64,000 bases of DNA. Origin: Anaerococcus sp. (GTDB lineage Bacteria; Bacillota; Clostridia; Tissierellales; Peptoniphilaceae). The notes under the pieces were generated by a model. That model searched no databases, was not told where the DNA came from, and worked only from the letters and a program-made list of their open reading frames with translations. Within the stretch, counting starts at the first letter, position 1. Each line of letters begins with the position of its first letter. Location of the stretch: contig JAUNLG010000003.1 in the NCBI GenBank assembly GCA_030532385.1, positions 1-64,000 of the forward strand, written 5' to 3'. This document shows, in pieces, positions 45,097 to 54,026 of this stretch. The position numbers and the translations under genes are program-made.

Positions 45097-45579
45097 CTAA
45101 TTATCAAACTTTTCTTCTATCCTTGATTTTACATCTTCACTAACAAATGAACTGACATCTCCATTAAATCTTGCAACCTCTCTTACACCACTTGAACTAA
45201 TGTATGAAAACTTTGGATTGGATAGAAGAAATATGGTCTCAAGCCCATCATAAAGTTTTGAGTTAAACATCGCTATATTTTTCTCATATTCATAGTCAGT
45301 GACTTCTCTAAGACCCCTAGCTACAAGCTTTATGCCTTCCATCTTAGCAAAATTTACCAATAAACCATCAAAAGATTTGATTGTCACATTTTTCAATTCA
45401 TCTTCTTCGATTTGTTTCTTAATAATATCTACCCTTTCATCTAGGGTAAATAGGTTATTTTTACTATCATTAATTAATACGCCTACGATTACCTCATCGA
45501 ACATCCTAGATAACCTTTTGATTATATCAATATGGCCTAGGGTTAGAGGATCGAAGCTACCTGGATAAATTATCTTCAT
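45097..45579 (-). CDS. coaD: Phosphopantetheine adenylyltransferase
   Basis: Fourth step of coenzyme A synthesis, 160 aa as expected. YPGSFDPLTLGHIDII carries the T/HxGH nucleotide-binding motif; the KLVARGLREVTDYEYEKNIAMFN segment and SYISSSGVRE complete the active site. It overlaps rsmD by 23 bases, the usual rsmD-coaD pair. Confidence 0.97.
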   Translation of the reverse strand: MKIIYPGSFDPLTLGHIDIIKRLSRMFDEVIVGVLINDSKNNLFTLDERVDIIKKQIEEDELKNVTIKSFDGLLVNFAKMEGIKLVARGLREVTDYEYEKNIAMFNSKLYDGLETIFLLSNPKFSYISSSGVREVARFNGDVSSFVSEDVKSRIEEKFDN

Positions 45580-46120
45580 CTCTAATATAAAACTTTATTA
45601 TTTTCCTTCCGTAAGATTTTTCTTTTATGGTCCTTAGACCCTTATAGTTAGAAAAATCAATATTTCTATCTGATTCAGTTATCATTATACTCTTATGGGC
45701 TAATAATTCATAATCGAGTATTAAATTAATAGCTTCTTGCAAATAATTTCCATCATAGGGAGGATCAAGAAAAATGTAGTCAAATACTAGACCATTCTTC
45801 TTATAAAAGGCCAGAGCTTTCCTAAAGTCTAACCTTAAGGTATGATGGTCCTCTGATTTGATTTTCTTTAAATTTTCCTTTAAAATCCTAAAAGTCTTAG
45901 GATTTCTCTCATTAAAATAAACACTCTTAGCTCCCCTTGATAAAAACTCGATTCCCATCTGTCCTGTACCTGAAAAAAGGTCTAGACTAATAAAGTTTTC
46001 TTTCAAAGGATAAAGCATATCGAAAATAGCCTCTTTTACCTTATTGTCTGTAGGCCTTGAATCCTTTGATTTTGGGGATAATAGGTTAAATCCCTTATAC
46101 TTACCTGCTATAACTCTCAT
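45557..46120 (-). CDS. rsmD: 16S rRNA (guanine-966-N2)-methyltransferase
   Basis: SAM-dependent methyltransferase for small-subunit rRNA, 187 aa. MRVIAGKYKGFNL start, ISLDLFSGTGQMGIEFLSRGA (SAM motif I) and the catalytic YIFLDPPYDG are all present. It overlaps recG by one base and coaD by 23. Confidence 0.95.
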   Translation of the reverse strand: MRVIAGKYKGFNLLSPKSKDSRPTDNKVKEAIFDMLYPLKENFISLDLFSGTGQMGIEFLSRGAKSVYFNERNPKTFRILKENLKKIKSEDHHTLRLDFRKALAFYKKNGLVFDYIFLDPPYDGNYLQEAINLILDYELLAHKSIMITESDRNIDFSNYKGLRTIKEKSYGRKIIKFYIRDEDNLSR

Positions 46121-48108
46121 TAGTTTAAAATTATCCTTCTATCTTCACCAAAAAACTTGGTTATAAAACTCAAATCGCATGATCTAAAATCATTTTCTTT
46201 TAAATCATTATAAATCTTAAACGACTGGTCTATATCACTTTTGTCCATATTCAAAAATTCAATCTTTGATAAATTTTTCCCATGTTGGAGTAAAGAAATA
46301 ATTTTGCCGCCACCTCTTAGGTCAAAATCTTTTTTGGCAATTTCAAAGCCACTTGATTCTTTTACTAAAATATTTAGTTTATTGCTTGGCTTTGTATCCT
46401 TGCTTATAAGATAACAAAAAGACTTATAAGGACCCCTGCCAACTCTTCCTCTAAGCTGATGAAGGGTAGATAGGCCAAAATTTGATGCATTATAGATAAC
46501 CATCATATTTGCATTAGGAACGTCTATACCGACTTCTATTACTGTCGTAGATATTAGGATATCAATCTTTCCTATAGAGAAATCCTTTAAGATTCTTTCT
46601 TTATCGTAAGCTTTCATCTTACCATGGAGCATTGAAATCTTATTTTTATTAAATCTTTTCTCAAATTTTTTAAATAAGTTTAATAAAGAGTTTTTATCAT
46701 CCCCATCTATATTATTTGTAACAACATAGACTTGCCTACGGTCTTTTATATTTTCTTCTATCTTATCAAATAAGATTTCTTGGTGGTCTTCACTTATTAC
46801 TTGTGTTTCTATAGGCTTTCTTCCCCTTGGTAGTTCATCTATCATAGACATATCTAGGATGTTTGATATCTTAAGATACATAGTCCTTGGAATTGGGGTT
46901 GCGGTCATGGTTAGATAATTAACCGCCTTTCCCTTTAGGGCAAGCATCTGCCTTTGACTTACACCAAACCTGTGCTGCTCATCATTTACTACGAATTTTA
47001 GGTTCTTAAACTCCACATCCTCTTGAATAAGGGCATGGGTTCCAATCAAAACTTGAATTTTTCCTTCTAGCAAGTCTTTTTTTATGAGGTCTTTATCCTT
47101 ACTTGACCCTGTAAGTAGACCTAGCCTTATACCAAATTCATTAAATAAACTTAAGTTTTTTTCAAAATGCTGGATGGCCAAGACCTCTGTGGGTACCATC
47201 ATGGCAGACTGATAAGAATTTTGTGCAAATATAATCATCATTATCATGGCAATGATTGTTTTTCCACTACCTACATCTCCAATCAATAGCCTATTTGCAG
47301 TATATTCAGACTGGCAGTCACTAAGGATTTCATAGAGTGATCTAGCTTGGGATTTTGTTAAAGTAAAATCTAATTTATTTAAAATTTCAGATAACTTATA
47401 CTTCAGCCTAATATTATTTTTCTGTCTAGTTTTATTTTTAATCACTTGTAAAAAAACCAAATCTTTTACAAGATCCATTATCTTGACACTAGACTTAGCC
47501 TTCATTAGTGAACCTATAGATCTTGGATTATGAATTTCAAAAAGATTATTATATCTAAAATCAAGGCCATATTTTTTGACCAAGTCCTCTGCTAAAAAAT
47601 CTTCTTTCTTATCATAATACTTTAAACTCTCATTGATGTAGTTATGAAGCTGGTTGTTAGATAAACCAGATGTCAAAGGATAAATAGAGACAATAGACCC
47701 AATTTGATCATCTGTCATTTCTGAAAAAAGTGGATTTTTTGCCTCCACGTATCCTCCATTTCTTGATATTTTAGTAAAAAACTTATATTCTTTGCCTATT
47801 CTAAGTTTTCTGGGTGAATATCTGTCATAAAACCATATTAATCGTATCTTTTCAGAACTACCCTCTTCACTGGCATACAGGTAAGATATGGTCATCTTTC
47901 TTGTATTTTTTATATAAAGTTTACTTCTAATCTTCCATATAAAATAGTGGTCTTTATTATTGTTGATATCTTTGATTTTTCTAAGCTTAGACCTATCTTC
48001 ATAGGCCCTTGGATAGTAATTATACAGGTCTGATACTGAATTTATCCCAAGTTTTCTCAAAAGATTTTTCTTTTTTGGACCTATACCCTTTACTACGTTA
48101 AGGTCCAT
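46120..48108 (-). CDS. recG: ATP-dependent DNA helicase RecG
   Basis: Branch-migration helicase for stalled-fork rescue and recombination; 662 aa. An N-terminal wedge/OB domain (KGIGPKKKNLLRKLGI start) is followed by RecA-like domains with LLIGDVGSGKTIIA, DEQH in NDEQHRFGVSQR, TMTATPIPRT, ISTTVIEVGIDVPNA and QLRGRVGRG. Intact and of usual length. Confidence 0.97.
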   Translation of the reverse strand: MDLNVVKGIGPKKKNLLRKLGINSVSDLYNYYPRAYEDRSKLRKIKDINNNKDHYFIWKIRSKLYIKNTRKMTISYLYASEEGSSEKIRLIWFYDRYSPRKLRIGKEYKFFTKISRNGGYVEAKNPLFSEMTDDQIGSIVSIYPLTSGLSNNQLHNYINESLKYYDKKEDFLAEDLVKKYGLDFRYNNLFEIHNPRSIGSLMKAKSSVKIMDLVKDLVFLQVIKNKTRQKNNIRLKYKLSEILNKLDFTLTKSQARSLYEILSDCQSEYTANRLLIGDVGSGKTIIAMIMMIIFAQNSYQSAMMVPTEVLAIQHFEKNLSLFNEFGIRLGLLTGSSKDKDLIKKDLLEGKIQVLIGTHALIQEDVEFKNLKFVVNDEQHRFGVSQRQMLALKGKAVNYLTMTATPIPRTMYLKISNILDMSMIDELPRGRKPIETQVISEDHQEILFDKIEENIKDRRQVYVVTNNIDGDDKNSLLNLFKKFEKRFNKNKISMLHGKMKAYDKERILKDFSIGKIDILISTTVIEVGIDVPNANMMVIYNASNFGLSTLHQLRGRVGRGPYKSFCYLISKDTKPSNKLNILVKESSGFEIAKKDFDLRGGGKIISLLQHGKNLSKIEFLNMDKSDIDQSFKIYNDLKENDFRSCDLSFITKFFGEDRRIILN

Positions 48109-49679
48109 TATTCAATAGTGATTGTGTAATAGTAGACTGGTTGTCCACCATATACCAATTCAATATCTATATCTTTAAATTTCTTAGATAATTTTTTAGC
48201 AAAATCCTTAGCCTTACGCTTATCAATTTCTTCTCCATAATAAATGGTAACTAATGAAGCATCTGAATCTTTAACAGCATTTTTGATTAGTTCTTCACTA
48301 GTTTTTTCTATGGAATCTTTGCTAGTAATAATCTTTCCATCTAAGATACCTAGGAACTCATCTTTTTTAATTTCTATATTATTAACACTAGTATCTCTTA
48401 TAGATATAGAAACCTCTCCAATGTGCATTTGATCAATTACTTCAGCCATATTTTCTAAATTTTCTTCTGGATCAAGACTTTCATCAAATTCTAATAAGGC
48501 TGTAAAAACTTGAGGTATTGATTTTGTTTCAAGAACATAAACATTTTTATCTGAAACTTCTGCTGCCTGCTTGGAGCTCATTATTATATTTTTATTATTT
48601 GGGAAAATAATAATATTTTCAGCATTCAATTCTTCAATTGACTTATATATGTCTTCTGTAGAAGGATTCATTGTTTGCCCACCTTCTATAATCTTATCTA
48701 TATTCATAGATTCCATTATAGAATTATAACCTTCTCCCCTAGATACAGCGATAAACCCATACTTCTTGCTAGGCTTTTTATCATCTTCTTCTATAATTGT
48801 CAAATCAGGGCTAAGATTTTCTAGATTTATCCTTAATATAACTCCTTGCATTAAAATCATTTGAACAATATTTTGAGGTGCATCTGTTAAAAAGCTTGCT
48901 TTGAGGATCTCATTCTCACAAGTAGACTTAAAGTTTCTAGTAATTCTCCTTAGGTTTTCATCAAGTTTTTCTAGGTCACTTGTTTTGCCTGCAAGGTCAA
49001 AGTCTAATTGATAAGTAAAATTCTCATCATCTTTTACTTCACTAGATAAGTCAATGTCTCTTTTAATATCAGAATTTAGAGCGTTTAACCCTCCTCTTAA
49101 TAAAAATATTAGTCCTTGACCACCTGAATCTACAACTCCAGCCTCTTTAAGAACTGGCAATTGGTTAGGAGTATTATCTAGGGCTATTTGACCTGCTGTA
49201 AGAATTTCTATTAGATATTTATCAATATCTAGATTCTCATCGTATGCTTCTTCAGCTTTTTGAGCCATCTTATTTGCAACAGTAAGGATAGTACCCTCTG
49301 TTGGTTGCATAACTGCCTTATATGCAGTTTTAGCAGCTAAATTAAAGATTTCTTTTATATCATCATTACCAATCTCATATTTTCCTTTTAAGGCTTTTGA
49401 CATTCCTCTAACAAGCTGAGATAGGATAACTCCAGAGTTTCCCCTAGCTCCCATCAACGTTCCTTGGCTTAGGGCCTTGGCAATTTTATCAACAGATGAT
49501 AAGTCTGAACTATTTACCTTATCAAGACCAGATTTAATTGTCATATTCATATTAGTTCCAGTATCTCCATCAGGAACAGGGAACACATTTAACTCATTAA
49601 CAAGGTCTTTATTTTCATTTAAATATTCATAAGCTCCAATTATCATCTGTTGAAGCTTACTTGCATCAATACTCTTCAT
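48108..49679 (-). CDS. fakA: Fatty acid kinase catalytic subunit FakA (DAK2/DegV-linked)
   Basis: 523-aa YloV-type protein. The N-terminal DhaL/DAK2 ATP-binding domain has VPDGDTGTNMNMT and MGARGNSGVILSQLVRG; the C-terminal region is that of FakA, which with a fatty-acid-binding FakB (DegV family) phosphorylates exogenous fatty acids for phospholipid synthesis. No FakB gene is nearby. It lies eight bases after the Asp23 gene (yloU) and before recG, the canonical yloU-yloV-recG order. Confidence 0.93.
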   Translation of the reverse strand: MKSIDASKLQQMIIGAYEYLNENKDLVNELNVFPVPDGDTGTNMNMTIKSGLDKVNSSDLSSVDKIAKALSQGTLMGARGNSGVILSQLVRGMSKALKGKYEIGNDDIKEIFNLAAKTAYKAVMQPTEGTILTVANKMAQKAEEAYDENLDIDKYLIEILTAGQIALDNTPNQLPVLKEAGVVDSGGQGLIFLLRGGLNALNSDIKRDIDLSSEVKDDENFTYQLDFDLAGKTSDLEKLDENLRRITRNFKSTCENEILKASFLTDAPQNIVQMILMQGVILRINLENLSPDLTIIEEDDKKPSKKYGFIAVSRGEGYNSIMESMNIDKIIEGGQTMNPSTEDIYKSIEELNAENIIIFPNNKNIIMSSKQAAEVSDKNVYVLETKSIPQVFTALLEFDESLDPEENLENMAEVIDQMHIGEVSISIRDTSVNNIEIKKDEFLGILDGKIITSKDSIEKTSEELIKNAVKDSDASLVTIYYGEEIDKRKAKDFAKKLSKKFKDIDIELVYGGQPVYYYTITIE

Positions 49680-49687
49680 TTATTCTC

Positions 49688-50041
49688 CTACTTAATAATT
49701 CCTTGAACATAAATATCCACATTGGATACTGATACCTTCAAAGATTTTTCAACATTATACTTCACATTTTCTATAATATTTTGTGCGACTACAGGAATCC
49801 TAACTCCATATTTTAAAAACAAGGATATAGAAATATTTATAGTTCCATTATCCAGTCTAACTACGTTGACTCCCTTTTGCATATTATTTATTTTCAATAG
49901 CTTATATATTCCATCTTTTGCTGATATAGAAGCAAGACCTACTACACCATAAGATTTCATTACACTAGCTACAGCAATATTGGTAATTATTGAATCATCA
50001 ATCGTTACTTTTCCTAAGTTATTTACATATTTAATAGTCAT
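49688..50041 (-). CDS. Asp23/Gls24 family protein (YloU-like)
   Basis: 117-aa Asp23-family protein preceding fakA. It contains VTIDDSIITNIAVASVMKSYGVVGLA and ends KSLKVSVSNVDIYVQGI, the family signatures. The frame stays open 36 codons further upstream, but that text is low-complexity and lies over the promoter; GGAGG four bases before this ATG fixes the start. Confidence 0.93.
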   Translation of the reverse strand: MTIKYVNNLGKVTIDDSIITNIAVASVMKSYGVVGLASISAKDGIYKLLKINNMQKGVNVVRLDNGTINISISLFLKYGVRIPVVAQNIIENVKYNVEKSLKVSVSNVDIYVQGIIK

Positions 50042-50077
50042 AATACCTCCAGTATTATAAGTAAATCTATATATCAT

Positions 50078-50099
50078 TTTATGGTAATTATACCATAAA
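50078..50099 (-). promoter_or_regulatory. yloU-fakA promoter inside a perfect palindrome
   Basis: TTTATGGTA-ATTA-TACCATAAA on the plus strand. On the minus strand the centre reads TATGGTATAAT, an extended -10 (TATAAT at 50087-50092). The -35 is weak. The 22-base palindrome covers the -10 exactly, so a repressor bound there would block the promoter. Confidence 0.6.
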
Positions 50100-50133
50100 T
50101 TAGCCATTTTTATAAGATATTTTTCCTTATACA

Positions 50134-50160
50134 TAAAAAAGGCCGCCAAATTGGCGGCCT
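50134..50160 (-). terminator. Terminator after PFOR
   Basis: AGGCCGCCAA (50140-50149) pairs with TTGGCGGCCT (50151-50160); on the minus strand it is followed by six T's. The most G+C-rich hairpin in the window. Confidence 0.95.
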
Positions 50161-50172
50161 ATAAATTTATTC

Positions 50173-53100
50173 TTATTTTCCTGCTAATCTCTTATATGTT
50201 TGATATCTATCTTTTGCAGCTTTTTCTGCTTCTGCATATAGTTCATCAGCTGTTTCAGGGAAGGATCTCTTTAGTGATGAGTATCTTACTTCACCTTGAA
50301 TAAATTCTTGGAATGATTCTTTTGGTTCCTTAGAATCTAATTGGAATGGATTCTTGCCTTCATCAGCAAGTCTTGGGTCAAATCTCCATAAGTGCCAGTA
50401 ACCAGCATCAACTGCTTGTTTTTCTCTAAATTGTGATTTACCCATACCTATTCTGATTCCGTGGTTGATACATGGAGCATAAGCTATAACTAGAGATGGT
50501 CCGTTGTAACTTTCAGCTTCTTTTAGAGCCTTTAGAGTTTGATTTTGGTTAGCACCCATTGCAACTTGTGCACAGTATACATAACCATATGAAGTCATCA
50601 TTAATCCAAGGTCTTTCTTTCTAACTTTCTTACCACTTGCAGCAAATTGTGCAACTGCTGATAATGGTGTAGCCTTAGATGATTGACCACCTGTATTTGA
50701 GTAAACTTCTGTATCAAATACTAAGATATTGATGTTTTCACCACTTGCTAGAACATGGTCAACTCCACCAAATCCTATATCATAGCTCCAACCGTCACCA
50801 CCAAAGATCCAAACTGATTTTTTGATCATGTAATCTTTTAGTTGGTAAATATCTTTAAGAAGTTTTTCTCCTTCTTCACTATCAACTTTTTCATCTTCTA
50901 ATTTTAGAATCTTAGCTGTTGCTTCTTTTGAAGAATTTACGTCTTCTTTTCCATCTATCCATGCCTTAAATGCATCATTTAATGGTGTATCAAGTCCTAG
51001 GTCGATGAAATTATTCATATATGTTTCTAGTAGGGCCATATTTGTATCAGCTGCAAGTTTCATACCATATCCGTATTCAGCAGCATCTTCAAATAGTGAG
51101 TTACCCCAAGCTGGACCTCTTCCATCAGCATTCTTTGTGTATGCCATTGCAGGTGAGCTTGCTCCCCAGATTGAAGAACATCCTGTAGCGTTTGCTACAT
51201 ACATTCTATCACCAAATAGTTGGGTTACTAATTTAGCATAAGGTGTTTCACCACAACCAGCACATGCGCCAGAGAATTCAAGAAGTGGTTGTTTAAATTG
51301 GCTACCCTTTAGAGTTGTTGGATCCATAACATCATCTTTATATCCAACTTCTTCATGAGCATAGGTCCAATTATCTTTTTGTTCTTCAACTTGATCTTCG
51401 AAAGGTTTCATTAGAAGAGCTTTTTCTGGAGCAGGACAAACGTCGGCACAGTTACCACAGCCTGTACAATCTAATGGAGATACTTGAATTCTAAATTCAT
51501 ATCCATCCATGCCCTTACCGATTGCTTTCCTTGTTTCAAATCCTTCAGGTGCATTAGCCTTTTCTTCTTCTGTTACAAGGAATGGTCTAATTACAGCGTG
51601 TGGACAAACAAATGAACATTGGTTACATTGGATACAATTATCAATTTGCCATTCAGGTACATTAAGAGCTATACCTCTCTTTTCATATTGAGTTGTACCT
51701 GATTCAAATGATCCATCTGTTTTATCAGCAAATGCTGATACAGGTATATCATCTTCTTTTTGCTCAATCATAGGTTTTACGATTTCTCTGATGAATTCTG
51801 GAAGTTCTCTTTCTTCTTTAGCTTCATCTTTTGCATCTTTCCAGCTTTCTGGAACTTCTACCTTATGGATTGATTCTACACCATGGTCTACAGCTTTGTA
51901 GTTCATGTTAACTATATCATCACCCTTATGACCATATGATTTAACTATAGAGTCTTTTAGGTATCCAATAGCTTCTTCTAGGTCGATTACTTCAGAAATC
52001 TTGAAGAATGCTGATTGCATGATCATATTTGTTCTTGAACCTAAACCAATATTTTGAGCGATATGTGATGCATCTATTGTATAGAAGTTTATATCATGTT
52101 CAGCTAAATAACGTCTCATGTGAGCTGGTAGTTTTTCTTCAAGCTCTTCATCAGACCATGAACAGTTTAGTAAGAATGAACCACCATCTTTTAGACCCTT
52201 TAATATATCATATTGGTTTACATAAGCAGGTTTTGATAAAGACATAAAGTCAGCTTCGTCAAGTAAGTATGTTGACTTGATTGGGTTTTTACCAAATCTT
52301 AAGTGAGAGATTGTAAGTCCACCAGATTTCTTTGAGTCATAGTCAAAGTAACCTTGTGCATACATATCTGTGTTATCACCAATAATCTTAATAGCTTGTT
52401 TGTTAGCACCAACTGTACCATCAGATCCGAATCCCCAGAATTTACATCTTGTTGTACCTTCTTGTCTAATCTTTAGGTCAGTTCTTTCTAATGATTTGTG
52501 TGTTAAATCATCATTGATTGCTACTGTAAAGTCATCTTTTGCATCATCTTTAGCAAGGTTTTCAAAGATTGCAGCAATGTCTGCTGGTACAGTGTCTTTT
52601 GAAGAAAGACCATATCTACCACCAATTATTACTGGTTTATCTTCTACATTGTAGTAAGCTGATTTAACATCTAGAAGTAAAGGTTCGCCAATTGATCCTT
52701 TTTCTTTTGTTCTATCTAAAACAGCAATTTTCTTAACTGTGCTTGGGATTGCTTTTAGAAGGTGGTCTTTTGAGAATGGTCTATAAAGATGAACTTCAAC
52801 CATACCAACTTTTTTACCTTCTTTTAGAAGATAATCAATTGCCTCTTCAGCTGTTTGACAAACAGATCCCATAGCTACGATGATTTCTTCAGCATCATCT
52901 GCACCATAGTAGTTGAATAATTCGTAATTTGTACCAATTAGTTCATTGATTTGGTGCATATAGTCTTCTGTTATCCCAACTATATCTTCATAAGCATTGT
53001 TGCTTGCTTCTATTCTTTGGAAGTAGATATTCTTTTCAGCAGTACCAAACATCTTTGGTCTTTCTGGGTTAAGTGCAGATGTTTTAAATTCTCTAACTGC

Positions 53101-53700
53101 ATCATAATCTACAAGTGGAGCTAGGTCTTTATAGTCCCATACAGAAATCTTTTGGATTTCATGGCTTGTCCTAAATCCATCGAAGAAGTTTACAAATGGA
53201 ATTCTTCCCCTGATTGCTGCTAAGTGAGCAACAGGTGATAGGTCCATAACTTCTTGTACTGAGCCACTTGCTAGGAAAGCAAAACCTGTTTGTCTTGCAG
53301 CCATAACGTCTGAGTGGTCTCCATAAATTGAAAGTGCATGTGTAGCAACAGTTCTTGCTGCAACATGGAATACACCTGGTAATCTTTCTCCTGCTATCTT
53401 ATACATGTTAGGCATCATTAATAATAAGCCTTGACTAGCAGTATATGTAGTAGTTAGTACTCCTGCTGTGAGCGCTCCGTGAACAGCTCCTGCAGCTCCT
53501 GCTTCTGATTGCATCTCTTTAACTTCAACTGGTCTACCGAAAATATTTTTTCTACCATTTGCAGCCCATACGTCTACTGCTTCTGGCATTGGTGATGAAG
53601 GTGTAATAGGATAGATTGTAGCAACATCTGTGAACGCATATGATACGTGTGCTGCTGCTGTGTTACCATCCATGGTCTTCATTGCTCTTTTAACTGTCAT
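50173..53700 (-). CDS. nifJ: Pyruvate:ferredoxin (flavodoxin) oxidoreductase
   Basis: Single-chain PFOR (1175 aa) that converts pyruvate and CoA to acetyl-CoA, CO2 and reduced ferredoxin, the core of anaerobic pyruvate catabolism. Domain I opens with YPITPSSPMPEAVDVW; then the gamma-like segment, a two-cluster ferredoxin domain (CIQCNQCSFVCP and CTGCGNCADVCP), and the TPP-binding C-terminal domain with GACAGCGETPYAKLV and GGDGWSYDIGFGGVDH. All cluster cysteines are present. Codons are better biased than the neighbours, fitting high expression, as does the near-consensus promoter. Confidence 0.97.
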   Translation of the reverse strand: MTVKRAMKTMDGNTAAAHVSYAFTDVATIYPITPSSPMPEAVDVWAANGRKNIFGRPVEVKEMQSEAGAAGAVHGALTAGVLTTTYTASQGLLLMMPNMYKIAGERLPGVFHVAARTVATHALSIYGDHSDVMAARQTGFAFLASGSVQEVMDLSPVAHLAAIRGRIPFVNFFDGFRTSHEIQKISVWDYKDLAPLVDYDAVREFKTSALNPERPKMFGTAEKNIYFQRIEASNNAYEDIVGITEDYMHQINELIGTNYELFNYYGADDAEEIIVAMGSVCQTAEEAIDYLLKEGKKVGMVEVHLYRPFSKDHLLKAIPSTVKKIAVLDRTKEKGSIGEPLLLDVKSAYYNVEDKPVIIGGRYGLSSKDTVPADIAAIFENLAKDDAKDDFTVAINDDLTHKSLERTDLKIRQEGTTRCKFWGFGSDGTVGANKQAIKIIGDNTDMYAQGYFDYDSKKSGGLTISHLRFGKNPIKSTYLLDEADFMSLSKPAYVNQYDILKGLKDGGSFLLNCSWSDEELEEKLPAHMRRYLAEHDINFYTIDASHIAQNIGLGSRTNMIMQSAFFKISEVIDLEEAIGYLKDSIVKSYGHKGDDIVNMNYKAVDHGVESIHKVEVPESWKDAKDEAKEERELPEFIREIVKPMIEQKEDDIPVSAFADKTDGSFESGTTQYEKRGIALNVPEWQIDNCIQCNQCSFVCPHAVIRPFLVTEEEKANAPEGFETRKAIGKGMDGYEFRIQVSPLDCTGCGNCADVCPAPEKALLMKPFEDQVEEQKDNWTYAHEEVGYKDDVMDPTTLKGSQFKQPLLEFSGACAGCGETPYAKLVTQLFGDRMYVANATGCSSIWGASSPAMAYTKNADGRGPAWGNSLFEDAAEYGYGMKLAADTNMALLETYMNNFIDLGLDTPLNDAFKAWIDGKEDVNSSKEATAKILKLEDEKVDSEEGEKLLKDIYQLKDYMIKKSVWIFGGDGWSYDIGFGGVDHVLASGENINILVFDTEVYSNTGGQSSKATPLSAVAQFAASGKKVRKKDLGLMMTSYGYVYCAQVAMGANQNQTLKALKEAESYNGPSLVIAYAPCINHGIRIGMGKSQFREKQAVDAGYWHLWRFDPRLADEGKNPFQLDSKEPKESFQEFIQGEVRYSSLKRSFPETADELYAEAEKAAKDRYQTYKRLAGK

Positions 53701-53717
53701 TTAAGACCTCCTATAAA

Positions 53718-53730
53718 ATTTGTAACAAAT
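53718..53730. promoter_or_regulatory. Palindrome in the PFOR leader
   Basis: ATTTGT-A-ACAAAT, perfect 6-bp arms, about 20 bases downstream of the -10 and before the ribosome binding site. It loosely resembles redox-regulator (Rex) sites but lacks their full TTGTTAA/TTAACAA pattern. Confidence 0.35.
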
Positions 53731-53748
53731 ATCGTCAACACTATCTTA

Positions 53749-53777
53749 AGTATAGGGTTTATTCTTAGAATTGTCAA
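53749..53777 (-). promoter_or_regulatory. PFOR promoter
   Basis: TTGACA (53772-53777), 17-base spacer, TATACT (53749-53754) on the minus strand. AGGAGG precedes the ATG at 53700. Confidence 0.85.
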
Positions 53778-53900
53778 GGGTAATTTCCTATTTTTATAAA
53801 TAATTTTCGTATATTTTTATATTTCCTTGACAAAAATCCATATATTTTATTCCTCTGCTTAGATAAATTGACAAAATCATTACTTGATTTAACCTTAGTT

Positions 53901-53963
53901 AAAGCCTAGCAATTAGCTATTTTATGGTTTTTTATAAGATTCTTTACTAACTTGCTAGGCTTT
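53901..53963 (+). terminator. Long hairpin with a T-run on the plus strand
   Basis: AAAGCCTAGCAA (53901-53912) pairs perfectly with TTGCTAGGCTTT (53952-53963), extended by TTAG/CTAA after one bulged C. Eight T's follow on the plus strand, while the minus strand side, where hprK would need a terminator, has only TTTAAC. The loop is about 30 bases. No plus-strand gene ends here. Confidence 0.55.
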
Positions 53964-54026
53964 TTTTTATATAAATTTATTATATAAGTTTATAATTTAT
54001 CAATCTGGATTTTTTTAAATAATATT

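Noticed and set aside
53718..53730. Rex operator before PFOR
   Set aside because: Only the inner TTGT...ACAA is present; the required longer arms and spacing are missing.
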